The translations under genes were made by a program, and so were the position numbers. Under the pieces are notes generated by a model. That model ran no database searches. It was not told the origin of the DNA and saw only the letters and a program-made list of their open reading frames with translations. From contig BDSI01000048.1 of assembly GCA_003117195.1 (NCBI GenBank), positions 459,477 through 523,476 of the forward strand: DNA of 64,000 bases. Reading direction: 5' to 3'. The stretch is from Eudorina sp. 2006-703-Eu-15 (Eukaryota; Chlorophyta; Chlorophyceae; Chlamydomonadales; Volvocaceae). This document shows positions 30,294 to 42,172 of the stretch, in pieces (position 1 is the first letter of the stretch; the number at the start of each line of letters is the position of its first letter).

Positions 30294-30817
30294 GAACTAA
30301 ACCCAGAGCACTTATAAGGCTTCAAACGTGCAACCGCCTGTATTTTTGGAACTATGATAAAATATGACCCTAGCTTACACGTTCAACACAGTAGTGACCA
30401 ACTTTAGATCCTGCAACTTGAAAAGGATTCCGGGGCAAAGTTGTTGTACCCATCGTACGCCTGTACGTATGTCAATCCCTCCATATGCACAATGACGCTT
30501 GATGCAGGCACACCTACCCCAGAATATTGGTTTCATCGCACGGGCAACATAGGTCGCATTGAAGTCCCACTTTTACTTGTTTCGGTATCAATAAGGACTT
30601 TGGACCCTTGGAAACCCGGAGGTATCTTGCATTTATTTTGACATCTTGGCGTACAAAATTATAAGCTTAGAGGCCCTTGAGTACTTGCCTGCAGTGGTCT
30701 GTGTTGTTAAGTGACAATTCGCGCGTAGTGGAAAGCCAGCGGTGTGGCTTTCACTCTCCCAGCTGCTTGGATTTCAACCAGGCCTCGTTTTGTGTGCTGA
30801 TTTGGGCTTCAAGCACG
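30294..30817. promoter_or_regulatory. Shared divergent promoter region, DCP2 / export-adaptor gene
   Basis: Only 524 bp separate the start codons of DCP2 (-) and the export-adaptor-like gene (+), so both promoters and 5'UTRs must share this interval. No specific factor site was identified. Confidence 0.5.
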
Positions 30818-32525
30818 ATGTCGCTTGACAACAAGTTGGACCTCAGCCTAGATGAGCTTATCAAGCAAGCTCAGCAGGTCAAACGGCCAGTAGCAAGAGG
30901 TGGTACAACAAAGGCAACCGCAACGAATCAGAGGGGCGGTGGCAGAGCTCCCAAGCAAGTTGGGGTGAGTTCAGGCGATCGTTGCGCGGGAGCACTGTAA
31001 TTATCCTCGTCGCTCATTATCATGGGAACCAATCACGCCTTGCCAAATTCGCTTGGGAAAGGTCATTTTGCACCGTCGTTTCCTTCCATAGTTTCCCGTG
31101 ACGATATACATGAAACGCCGCTTGGAAACACCGCGTTCCATTCTATGGCATTCAAGCCATGTGTCCAGATCTGAATTCCGGGAGTACTCAGCAATAACCT
31201 CGGTCACTGTTTGAGCAACTGCCGTTTCCCCGGTTACAGAAACTATCAAATATGCGCCTCAAAGGTTCTGGTAACACGGTAACGTTACACTAATTACGCG
31301 TGCAAATGCAGGGACGCCTGCCCTCGGCGTCGACGGCCACTGGTGTTGCGGGGAAACGGCAGGTACGTGGTCACGGGGTAAGGTTCTTTTCCTGTACCTG
31401 GCACGTATCCTTTCAACCGAAAATCAAAATCGGGTCAATCGATGTCGTAGGCGATCCGCTCGCGTCGCCAAGCTGCAGGGCCTACAACGGGTTCTCCTGC
31501 CGGGCAGCGAACCGCTCCCAGAATCCTTGTTGTGAAGGCGGCTGACCTTAAGCGGAAGGGGTAAGTAAGCAAGAACGTGATGCATGTATAATCATCGTCC
31601 GATATCTTCTCATTGCATCCGCATGGATTTTTGCATCTGCACTGTGCAACGCGCTGAAACGAGCATGCGTACGGACGGCACCTTGCAGGACTGCGACTGT
31701 GCCTGGCGCCAGGGCCCTCGCTAAGCGCATTGTCAACAGGGCGGTGATGGCGCCGAAGCAGACGGTCGCAGCAGCTGCGCGCCAACGGGTTGTCGTGCCG
31801 CGCCTTCCAGCCACCGCCCCAGCCGCGCGCGCCCGGCAGCAGCCACAGCAGCAGCCTGCGCCGCGGCAACCCCGGCAGCAGGTGCGCTCTTCGGTGCCGC
31901 AGTACCAGCACAGGTTCGCTTGCACCGTCAACAGATGGATAATCACACCCATATTTCTCATGCCCACATCCTGCAGATTAGGTATGTCCAGCCAGCCGTG
32001 GCACCGCAGCCACAGCGGCAGGCGCCGGTGTCGCTCGCACGGCGCATGCGCCAGCAGAGGCAGCAGCAGCAAACCCCCGTTCAGCCAGCTGGCCGTCGGC
32101 AGCAGGCAGCGCCGTCGCAAGCGGGCCAGAGGCGGGGCCAGCAGCAGCAAGTCGTCCGCGGACAGGCGCCTCGCGCCGTGCCCGCGCCGCGGCAGCAACA
32201 ACAGCGCCAGATGCTTGGCAGGGTGCAACAAGGCGGCGTGCGGAAAAACCGGCAAGTGCAACAGCCTATGCAGCGGCGCGCACCAGTCTTCGCGGGCAAC
32301 GCGGCCGCGGGCAACGGCCGCACTAACAGTCAGCGTGGTAGGCAACAGCAGCAGCTGCAACCGCAGCAGCAGGCGGCTGCCCCCCGACAGCAGCGCGGCG
32401 GCGGTCGCAACCAACAGGCGGCCAGCCGCAACAACTCTCGGCAGCGCGCGCCCATTGTGATGCAGCAGAACGGAGCGGGTGCCCGGAACAACGGGAGCCG
32501 TGGAGGTCGGCGTGGTCGTCGGTAA
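30818..32525 (+). CDS. Arg/Gln-rich RNA-binding protein, mRNA-export-adaptor-like
   Basis: Five exons: 30818-30964, 31312-31362, 31538-31560, 31689-31881, 31992-32525; 315 residues, phases consistent. The N-terminus reads LDLSLDELIKQ, which resembles the UAP56/DDX39-binding motif of ALY/REF and UIF (consensus like LDMSLDDIIK). The rest is low complexity: Gln runs, many Arg-Gln and Gln-Arg pairs, an RGGGRNQQ element and a terminal GSRGGRRGRR, suited to RNA binding and arginine methylation. No RRM domain is present, which makes it more like UIF/FYTTD1 or CHTOP than ALY. The function is inferred from the N-terminal motif and composition only; another nuclear RGG protein is possible. It is transcribed divergently from DCP2. 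Confidence 0.65.
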
Positions 32526-34725
32526 CCGAGAAGGAACTGGCGCTTAGGAACTGACTCGAGCACAGTGGAGTCTCACTTGACCCCTAATCATTTTGCCCGG
32601 GGTCTGGACTGTTTTGGGTCCGCAATTTGAAGGGCCCTGGGAGGATTATCACCAAGGACTGTGTAGAGGGATCTGCAATGCAGTGTGTTGCTTTGCGAAT
32701 GTTACTATGAGCTCGTCACGTCGGGGTGATGTCGTACGTGACGCGACTGCCCCTTCGAGACTCCCCGCGCGTGGATGTGTGTCGCGCTCGCTCACGATGC
32801 CAGTTGATGCTCGACGGGGGCTTCTCTTTTCGTACAGGTCTGGCTGGCGTTAATGTTGATGTAGAACCTAACCGTTCCCCCACAACGAAAGATGACGTAT
32901 GTGCACTAGCTAGCGGGCAGATACCTGCACGACTGTACTTTTCTTACTGTTTCGGATTTTGACCAGCATGGACACACTGTACAGGCGCATGGACACACTG
33001 TACAGGCGTTTGTTAGCTCGTTCTGCTGTTTTGGGGACAGGTGTGATATCTGGGATGGAGCCAAGTAGGACAGCGCAGGCATTGGTGTGCAGGTCCTGCG
33101 CGAGGCTCACTTGGGGACTCCAACAGGGATTCCGCCCGTCGACACCGTTGTGAAGTTGACAAGTCTGTCGTTGGTGTGTGGCCGTACTTCAGCAGCGGAG
33201 GCAAAACGACCAATGTGGCGGAATCACACCGATGTAATCGTGTACGTCGTTTTTGGAAGACACAGTTTTCAGAAGGGTTTACATGACCCAAAGCTGGTTA
33301 CTGTATCGCGGTATCGTAGCCTCGTTGCACATTGCAATACGAATTATGATGGGTGCATGCGGCGTCAAGAGCATTGATTTGGTTTTGAGCTGGCACAGTG
33401 GCGTCCTGTCGTCGTGGGGTTGATCTTACACGCAGTGGTTACCGCTGTGTTTCGCTGGGCTGGCGGAGCCGAAACATCGCACCTGCAACGACACGGCAAA
33501 GCCATCCTTCGAGAACATCCCGAGGAGTGGACAATGCATACATGCTGTCTTGAAGCGGTTGGACCACATCCTTAAGGACAGCTGCGGAGGCCCCGAAGGC
33601 GCATCCGACCCTGTCGGAAGAATTGTCAAGGGAGGAGTGCACACCCAACCATTTCCACAAGGGCGCCCATGCACCAATCGCATCCGGCCCGCTGAGAGTC
33701 CTGGAGACCACACCGTACATACCTGTGTAACTAGGGCGGTGCTGGGGCCAGGCCCAGCTGCAACATGGGTTGCCAGGTGGCTGCGCCTTTCCGAAGGCCA
33801 TTTAAACCCGATGAGCTTGCGGGTGGGTATCCCTGATGCAGTCTGGATGGATGGAGGGCTGCAGAAGGACAAGCGTCTATCTCGCTAGTCCCAAGAGGAG
33901 CACGAGGTCGGGCCATGTCAGGTACCAGACAGGTTGTGTGGCGGATGTCTACCGTAGACCCGTGCATTTATGAGCTGCGCATTTTCAAAGCGGTAGGCAG
34001 CACTTGCAGCACATGAGTGCGGACCTGCCTGGTCCTTGTGACTTCGGCGGCCCCTAAACTTCGTGCGCTGTTTTGTACGATCGTGAACGATTGTGAATTC
34101 AGTCGACTATCCGGAACGGTCCAGAATGGGTTCGCACGAGATGGCACGAGAGCCGTTCGCAAGTTGGCGCAAGGTGTCAGCGGCAAAGGAGGGCAAATCA
34201 AGGTCTCCAGAATCCCGCCTGATCCCGCCACGCCTGGTCTGCCTTGCTGAGTGGGCTGTTGAGGGGCGATGCCAGAAACATTGCAAAGTTTCGGCCGCAT
34301 AGGAACGCTAGCCAAATCGGACACCGCAGAGCTAAGTGTCCGATTGGGCCTCCTGACTCTGTCGGGCATAAGGCTCGCATCCTGGCAACGGTCTTTTGCG
34401 GAATCACGTTTGACGTTTTTGTGTTACAAGCTTCAAGCTTGTAGTGTCCAGACGAGCGAAGAGGCCCATGAACCACCGAGCTGGAAACAAGAACTTAAAA
34501 TCGGAATCACCCTTGGGCTGTTGGGCAGCGGGCAACGGCTACTGGTTGACAGTTAGCAGTTGCTTGCAATTTGGATTCAAACTCTTGTCTTGTTCCTTCC
34601 TTACTCTGATCAATTCGTGATGAACATGTGATGTTCCTCAAATTTGTTGTGTTGGACAAATGGCCGTAACGGCGATCCCTCGACTCAGCGACTGTTTTAA
34701 TATGAACTGGACGTCTTTATAATAA
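32526..34725. other. Intergenic region with 3'UTR and short tandem repeat
   Basis: It contains the 3'UTR of the export-adaptor gene, with TGTAA at 33233-33237. A 21-bp tandem duplication (CATGGACACACTGTACAGGCG twice) lies at about 32968-33009. Frames at 33426-33872 (-) and 33550-33888 (+) overlap and match no family I know. Confidence 0.5.
33233..33237 (+). promoter_or_regulatory. Poly(A) signal TGTAA of the export-adaptor gene
   Basis: TGTAA lies about 710 bp after the stop codon, a plausible algal 3'UTR length. Confidence 0.4.
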
Positions 34726-37700
34726 ATGGGGCTGGCTTCCGAATTGATCTGGGTTTTTATATTGTCCTTAGCTGCCCTGAGCCAGCTCAGCCGGGCCGAT
34801 GACCTGACATTCTTCTTCCCACGGGTAGCTCCCGTTACTGTAGAGCAAATCCAGGATGTCCTCATCCGAGCGCAATCGTTGCGGGAAAAATCCCAACAGT
34901 CGAACCAGGGGCGAGCCGTCGCAGCGGCTATTGCGGCCGCGGTGGGGACGCTGCCCCCCATCCCCCTGAGCCACTCCTCGCGGCTGCTTAAAATGCTCCC
35001 ACCCGACGTGCAAGTCCACTTGCCGGCAGCTGTGGATCTTCTGGCGCGAATACGGGCGCTGGGCATAGCGACTGAGTGCCGTGAGCGCCAAGGGGCGCAG
35101 GGGCCCCCGGACGCTCCTCGCATTCTCATCGCCGCTGACCTGAACGACTGTGAGGAAATAATGCCGGTGGGTGCAGCTTCCTTGAGAGGCTGCACGCTGC
35201 ACAGACGATGATATACGGCCGGCCTCTTGTCGCCGCCCTGCCACAGCTACCCTGCAGTGGTCACGCAACCAAACGCTTGCGCGCGGCAGAGTGTTCGCCC
35301 TCTCAGCCACCGCCATCCCCACCACCGCAACGTCCCACCGCCCACGCAGCACCAACACCGCGGCCGCAGCCGCCAGGCCGTACTGCCCTGCCCTATCCCC
35401 CTCCTCAAATCCGCCTTGCTGCCTCCCTCGCCCCGCTTCTTCTCAAATCTTTACCCACCCGAAGTTCTGGATCGTGGAGGTGCTGCGGCTTGCGCTGCTG
35501 CTCCAGGGGGACCCCATCATGCAAGCCATCTATGCACCGCAGCTGCCGGCCGGCGGCCTCAAGCTGGACCTGGCCGCCAAGCACGTACAGCGCGTGGGCG
35601 TGTCGGTGTACGAGAGCGGCAGTCGCGACCGAACGCAGTTGTGGCTCCTGGTGGCCGCAACGCTGTGGAAGGCGGCCGGGGTGCCCAATGCTGTGGTCCT
35701 CAACGGCACTCTGACGAGGCAGCAAGCGATACTGGATCCAGTCAGTGGCAAGCTGGTCAAGCAGCACCGGATCCAGGCAAGAGCTTGGGGTCGCGACGGG
35801 TAGGGGGTCGGTCGCTGGGGTGCGGGTTGGGATCGGTGGGTGGCTGGGGTAAGGCACCGAGGATGTGTTGGAAGTGTCAGGAGGGCTTGCGGTGGCCGCC
35901 GGATGATCTGCGGGACTACAGGATGGAGCCACGATCCGAAAGGTTCGACGGCGTCAGTCACTGCGGCGTGTCCGTCTGCGGACGCCGTTGGGGATGGAGA
36001 TTGGTGATGCGGCAGCGGTGCCCCTGCCCAAGATGAGAGGGGAGTGTGGGGTTAAAGGTGCGCACATGTGGGGAACCCGGAATACCCGAGGTCCAAAGGA
36101 TTTGCCCGACATCCCAGCGTGTTTGTGTGCCGTGCCTGTCTGTTGTTTACCGCACGTCGTTCACGAGAGGAACAGGTAGAGCTCGTAGGGTAATGGGCAT
36201 TGGGAGCAGAGAGCGGGAGCGGGCTGGAGGGCAAGACGTAAGAGGAGAGGAGAGTGGAGGAGGGGCAGAGCGGACGACCCATGGGCGGTAAGAGCGGCTG
36301 CGACCCACATCGCGTAAACGGTTTGGGATCACCTCGCCACCACCACCGATGCTCCAAACCCCCAACCCACCGACGCCCCGCAATCGCCACCTCCTCTCGG
36401 GACCTCCACCGCCAGTGCCGCGGCCCCTCCCCCCGCCCCTGCAGCACCTGGCCAACCTGCGGAACGCGGCCCTGGCGCCCCTGTACCGCAACCCGTACTC
36501 CTTCCCGTACGTTATGTTCCTCAATGACATCTTCTTCTGCGCCACCGACCTGGTCCGCCTCACGTACCTCGAAGCGGACATCGCATGTGGCATGGACGTC
36601 GAGGTGGGGTCTGCGGAGGGGGATACCTCAGGCTGGGGCTGCGGGGTCCGTCCTGGGCCCTGCGGGGTCCGTCCTGGGGCTGCGGGGCACCTCGGGATGT
36701 TGGGCGGTTCAGGGTTATTTCTGGAAGCGGGGCCCTCGCCCAACGGGGGAAAGCATTCGCCATGTGAGGACGCAGGAAGTCCGGCCTGTCAAACTTGTGC
36801 GGGCAGGTGGGTCGGAGCGGAGGTGGAAAGATGCATCCCACCGGCGCCCCTCCCCTTCGGTTAGGTCTGGATCGGCGGCGATGTGCCCAAGGTGCGAGAC
36901 CGGCGACAGGAGAGCCGCGGCCGGAGGCTGCGCGGCCTCCGCCGCCGCAGCCTGCTGTTGTCACCTTCGTCAGCTGCATCCTCACACGCGGAGAGTGGCG
37001 GCGGCGCCGTCGCAGTGGGGGACCAGCTGCGCAACAGCGGGCTGGGGCTGGCCGCGGACGGGGTCCTGAACCCGGGCCTGGATCTGGATCTGACTTCGGA
37101 TCTGATTCTTGATCTGGGTCTGGGAACTGCGGAGGATGATGTTTGGCGCCCAGGGCAGGAGCAGGAGGGGGGGTTGGGCGCCGGGGTGCGGCGGCTGCAG
37201 GCGGAGGCGGGGTCATCGGGGGCAGACACGGCGGCCTCATGGGCGGCGGCTTCGGAGCGGATGGCTCAGCTGCACAAGGACGAGGCGGAGCGGCAGGCAG
37301 AGGTCGACAAGAGGATTGCGGAGGCCCCCATTAAGCCGCGATACGAGTTCTACGGTGGGTGGTACGGTGGGTGGGCTGGTGGCCAGGGGCCGTGGGTTGG
37401 ACGGGTGGGCGGGATGCGGGCCGCGATGGGCATTATCGATTTATCGTACAAACAAGGGTGGCAGTGGGAGGAACGATGGTCTTGGGTGCTTGGGCTGCTT
37501 CTGGTCGGGTTGCGGCGGTGCTCGTTCCGATTGCATCCGAGCTTCTGATGGCTCGAGGTCTGGGTGGGTGCGTCAAGGTCTTGGGTGGGTCAAGGATGTC
37601 GAGGTCTGAGGTGATGTGGGTCAGGTGGGTCATGCAGGCCTCTCTGGCCACTGTTGAGCCCGGGCGCGCAAGGATGTGCCGACGAATGTAGCCAACAGAA

Positions 37701-40700
37701 GGACGTCGCCCGTGTGCCCAATGGATTCCGGCTGCTGGCAACCGGCGCACGTGTGTCCAAGAGGTTGTGGGTTCAGGGAGGATATGGGCTCAGGGAGGTT
37801 GTGGGTTAAGGGAGGTTGTGGGTTCAGGGAGGATATGGGCTCAGGGAGGTTGTGGGTTTAGGGAGGTTGTGGGTTCAGGGAGGATATGGGCTCAGGGAGG
37901 TTGTGGGTTCAGGGAGGTTGTGGGTTCAGGGAGGATATGGGCTCAGGGAGGTTGTGGGTTCAGGGAGGTTGTGGGTTCAGGGAGGATATGGGCTCAGGGA
38001 GGTTGTGGGTTCAGGGAGGTTGTGGGTTCAGGGAGGATATGGGCTCAGGGAGGTTGTGGGTTCAGGGAGGTTGTGGGTTCAGGGAGGTTGTGGGTTCAGG
38101 GAGGATATGGGCTCAGGGAGGTTGTGGGTTAAGGGAGGTTGTGGGTTCAGGGAGGTTGTGGGTTCAGGGAGGTTGTGGGTTCAGGGAGGTTGTGGGTTCA
38201 GGGAGGTTGTGGGTCACCAGTGCGGTCGCGCTACAGCTGAGCCGCGAGTAGCAAAGACCCGCTAGGTTGGCGGGCTGAGGTGAGCTGAGCTCAGCAGCGC
38301 AGTGCAAAGTCCTGACGGCAGGCCGGTGTGTATCTCGAATCTCAATGCCCTGACCGATAGGCGGCGCCTGTCGCTTCACGAATTGCAGCCTGTGCCGCTA
38401 CTGTCTGTCCTCCACACGCCCATCATGACGCTGGTAGCTGTCAGCGCAACCCTCCCGGGGGTCCTCCCCTCCGGCCTGCTAATGGCTAAGCCCTCCCATC
38501 TGTTCCCGTCCGCGCTCCTCCTCCCCCTCCCGGGGCTGTCGCCGCAGACATCTGGGTGGCTAGGGACTTGGATGGCAGGGCGGTGAGTAGGGCACCGGTC
38601 AGGACCGGGGCGGGAGGGCTGAGGGGCGGGAGGGCTGAGGGGCGGGAGGGCTGAGGGGCGGGAGGGCTGAGGGGTAAGGATTGGGGAACCGATGCGTGGC
38701 ACAGGAGTCAATACGCGACCCAAGTTACTTACCATACATACCCGAATTATGCGCTCACCGTTACCGCGGGCGACCGCGTCGCCGCCGGACCCATCCCGGA
38801 CCAACCAACGCGCGACAGCACTAAGACGGACCACACCCCAGACAGCACAAATTATCGAGAACGTAGTACTCACCTGCGCAAATGGGACGAAAGGCGGACG
38901 GACGGCAAGGCGAACGGAAGATGTGAGTGGCAACAAAGGGCAGACAAGTGGCAGGCAAAGGCAAAGGTTAAATTAAAGGAAAAGAAGAAAAGACCACGCA
39001 AACCCCGGCGGCGACGCGGCGCGAAAGAGGGTGGGTCCGGGAAATGGTAGACGGAAATAGCGGTGCAAGAATGTACGGGTGTACGGGTGTACGGAAGGGC
39101 GACGTCGCAGTCGGGCGGAGGGGTTGGCAAACACAGAAACGTAAGTGCCGCAATCAGGGAGTTGGGTGGTGGCGGTGGTGGTGGGGGAGGGGGCGCTACG
39201 CGAGAGGGCCGGGTGGCGGACCGGGGTGATCGGCTCCCCACCAGCCCGGCCGGGCGCGCGCGGCCTCACGCATGAGAGACCGCGGGCGCAGGGGGTTGCG
39301 ATCGGGGGCGCGGGCGGTGCGGCGGGTGGTGGGGGACGGTGGGGCGCGGGGCGGTGACGGGGTGGGGGGGGGGTGGGGGGGGTGGGGGTTGCGGGCGGAA
39401 GGAAGGAGCACGCGGGTGTGTGCGGGGGAGGCGATGGAGAGGCATGCGGGGCTCAACCGAGGATTTATAGGATAGTAGAGACACCGCCGGATGGGCCCGG
39501 ACGGCGACCTCTGTACCATAGCCCGCAGCCGTGGGAGGGGTGCGGAGATGCGGCCGGCGTGTGTGGGTAGGGGAGGTCGGCGGGGCGAAGGGCTGAGGGG
39601 CGGGGGTTCACGAGTGGGGCTTCACAGCGGCCACCCCAGGCTGCTCCTCCTATTGGGGCCAGTCCGGGACATGTGTGACGGCGTTGCATGGAGCATAGCG
39701 GGCTACCTGTCGTCAGCCTCCCGACCTCCCTCCCCGCCGCCGGGTCGGCCCCTGGGCACCGCTTGCCCGGCGCTTCCTCACGCTGTCCGCCCTCGCCGGC
39801 CCCCGGCACATCCTGCATGCCGCTGGTCGGGGGCCGCCTCCCTCGGGGATCACACACGCCCATCTCCACGCCCGCGGCGTCTGATGCCCGAACTCCCTTC
39901 CACCGCCCCCTGCCCTGCCTTGTCAAACCACCTACCGGTGATCAGCGGGTCGACCCATCGGCGGGTCGACCCAGTTCATCTCGGTGCAACCCCTCGGCCC
40001 CCGTCCCCTCCTTCCCTGGCCATCTCCTACCTCCGCTGTATCCCGTGTGGCCCCCCTGTGCCCGCCCTCCCCCCTGTACCCGCCCTCCCCCCTGTGCCCG
40101 CCCTCCCCCCTGTACCCGCCCTCCCCCCTGTGCCCGCCCTCCCCCTGTGCCCGCCCTCCCCCCTGTGCCCGCCCTCCCCCCTGTGCCCGCCCTCCCCCCT
40201 GTGCCCGCCCTCCCCCCTGTACCCGCCCTCCCCCCTGTGCCCGCCCTCCCCCCTGTACCCGCCCTCCCCCCTGTACCCGCCCTCCCCCCTGTACCCGCCC
40301 CCCCCCCCCTCCCCCCTGTGCCCGCCCTCCCCCTGTGCCCGCCCAGTTCATCAAGCACGACCCCGTCGCCCGCGCGCCGCGCACCCTGGACCTGGTGCAC
40401 CGCGGACTGCCCTTCCCCGTCAAATGCTGCTGGAACGGGGCCGTTTTTATCAACGCCTCGCACCTGTCGGCTGGTAGGCCAAATGTCCGGGAGGGTACTG
40501 TAGCACACTGTACTGTACGTACTGAACGGCACTGAGCCGCCCAAATGTTCACGGCGCCGTCCGCCCCGCAGGGTTGCGCTTCCGAGCCGGTCAGCGCTCG
40601 GACGGCGAGTGCGACGCCAGCGAGTGCTCCATCTTCTGTGAGGACTACCGCCGGCTGGGCTCGGGGCGCGTGGCGGTGGACCCGTCCGTACGGGTGTCGT

Positions 40701-41891
40701 ACACGCCGTGGACTGAGGCTGTACACGGAGCGCTCCCCGGAGGCGTGCCCGCCAAGGTGCCTTGGGCTTCCGTGAAGCTCAGCGGCGCTCTGGAACGGCT
40801 GAGGGAGCTGTGGAACCAGACGGCCGGCGACATGTGGATTGACTGCGTGCCGCTGCGTGAGTGTGGTGTAATAGCTTGTGGCGGGGCCGCAGCACTGGGT
40901 GCAGGGTAGGGGAGGGGATGCGAAGGGTCTTTTGGGGCCACAGGGGGGTTTCCGTGTGTGCACCATCTCGCCCAGATGGTGCAAGGGCCGCGCGGAGGAA
41001 TCGGCGATGCGTGGGGCGAAATGCCGATGGGTGGGGGAGCTGGGCGGTGCAGGCGGGGAGGGCGCTTTGCTGAGAAGGCATGAAGGCCGGGCTGCCTGGA
41101 CGCGAGCAGCGGCGCAGCCTCTGCACGCCATCATGGCGCCCACGTCCCGTCGACGCTCTCAGGGGGTAGGGTTTAGGGGCCCGCGTGCCGATTCGTGTGC
41201 ATGGAGAGTTGCGGACATCCGTATGCGCTCATGCGCTCACTCGTTGGTCGGTGCTACCGGGTCGTGACGACGGGTCCCTCTCGGGTATTCCCCGCGTGCC
41301 GCGTCCCTTGCCTTGTTCCCGCCAGGCAAGGGGTTCGATGGCGCTGACCAGGACCGAGTCCGCCGCGTGGACATCGCCAAGGACAACTTCACGGCGCTCT
41401 TCCTGCAGCGGCAGCGCCCGGGGGCTTCGCCGCCACCCGCCGGCTGCAACCTCATCATGGGACCGTACGGCAACGCCGACGAGGGTGACTTCTTCGATGA
41501 TCTGTCGTACGCGCTGTGGGGCAAGAACGTCATCAGGCGCATCGTGCACAAGGCGGGCGAGTACGTCGAGAGCCTGCAGGTGGTGTACGGCACGATGCCG
41601 GCCAGGGCGCACGGCGGCGACGGTGGCGGCGAGCTGGGCGAGCACCTCGTCGAGGCGGGCGAGTACATAAACACCGCCATCGTGTACTTCGACGAGAATG
41701 CCGTGCACGGTATTGAATTACGGACGACAGTGGGCCGTCGGATTGTGATCGGCCACCTGCGGGATAGTGTGCGGCGGGCACTGGCAACGCCCTGTCCTGC
41801 AGACGTACGGCACCACGGGCGCTACCGCCTGATCGCGTTCTCCGGCACCTCGGACCGCTACCTGCGTTCCGTGACCCTGCTATGGAGCTAG
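34726..41891 (+). CDS. CAP59/CMT1-like (GT69) glycosyltransferase with C-terminal jacalin-like lectin domain
   Basis: Predicted Golgi/secretory glycosyltransferase related to fungal alpha-1,3-mannosyltransferase CMT1. Eight exons: 34726-35166, 35465-35776, 36445-36603, 36865-37354, 38548-38582, 40347-40473, 40572-40856, 41326-41891; 804 residues. A hydrophobic signal/anchor lies at residues 5-23. GT69 motifs: ILIAADLNDCEEIMP, VGVSVYESGSRDRTQLWLL, HLANLRNAALAPL, VMFLNDIFFCATDL (the acidic NDxxF motif), EADIACGMD, YEFYDIWVARDLDGRAF, CCWNGAVFINA, FRAGQ then CSIFCEDY, VDPSVRVSY. Exon 4 inserts about 150 low-complexity residues (Arg-rich, Leu/Asp-rich, then helical) inside the domain. From about residue 655 a jacalin-like beta-prism follows: GPYGNADEGDFFDD, VESLQVVYG, HGGDGG, AGEYINTAI, YRLIAFSGTSDRYL. 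Intron 2 has a GC donor. The acceptor substrate is unknown. Confidence 0.85.
37764..38213 (+). repeat. G-rich 17-bp minisatellite in GT69 intron 5
   Basis: About 26 units of 17 bp alternate between two types, GGGAGGTTGTGGGTTCA and GGGAGGATATGGGCTCA, often in a type1-type1-type2 order that gives a 51-bp higher period. Because 51 is divisible by three, the array is open in all three plus frames, but it lies inside an intron supported on both sides by GT69 motifs. Confidence 0.9.
38604..38672 (+). repeat. 16-bp tandem repeat in GT69 intron 6
   Basis: Four near-identical copies of a GGGCGGGAGGGCTGAG unit, starting 22 bp after the exon 5 donor. Confidence 0.8.
40049..40345 (+). repeat. C-rich 18-bp minisatellite in GT69 intron 6
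   Basis: Roughly 16 units of CCCGCCCTCCCCCCTGTG (the last base varies between G and A), running directly up to the acceptor of exon 6. It produces long Pro-rich frames on the plus strand and Gly-rich ones on the minus strand, all spurious. Confidence 0.9.
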
Positions 41892-42167
41892 GGGGCTGTA
41901 CAGCCCAGGGGCCGCACTGCGGCACTGGCACAACCGTTCCGTGGCACGTGCAGTCGTCTGTTTGCATATAGAGGGTCGAAGGCGAGCATGGGTGAGGGCT
42001 GAGGCATGCTTAGGTGCTGGACTGTCTTGCGGAGTTGTTGCAGGAGGGCACCTGCAGATGGTGGTTCCTCGGATGGCGCGCATTCGCGAGAAGTCACAGT
42101 AGGTGTCGTAGGCGGGGAGGGGAGATGGAGCCGACGTGGTCGGAGGGGCGATGGCGGCGTACAGGTG

Positions 42168-42172
42168 TGTAA
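42168..42172 (+). promoter_or_regulatory. Poly(A) signal TGTAA of the GT69-lectin gene
   Basis: TGTAA lies 277 bp after the stop codon. Confidence 0.55.

Noticed and set aside
37767..38265. Overlapping plus-strand repeat proteins (GSGRLWVQGG type)
   Set aside because: They are the 17-bp minisatellite read in three frames, inside an intron fixed by GT69 motifs on both sides.
39932..41143. 403-codon minus-strand open frame, Gly-rich
   Set aside because: Produced by the C-rich array and antisense to GT69 exons 6 and 7.
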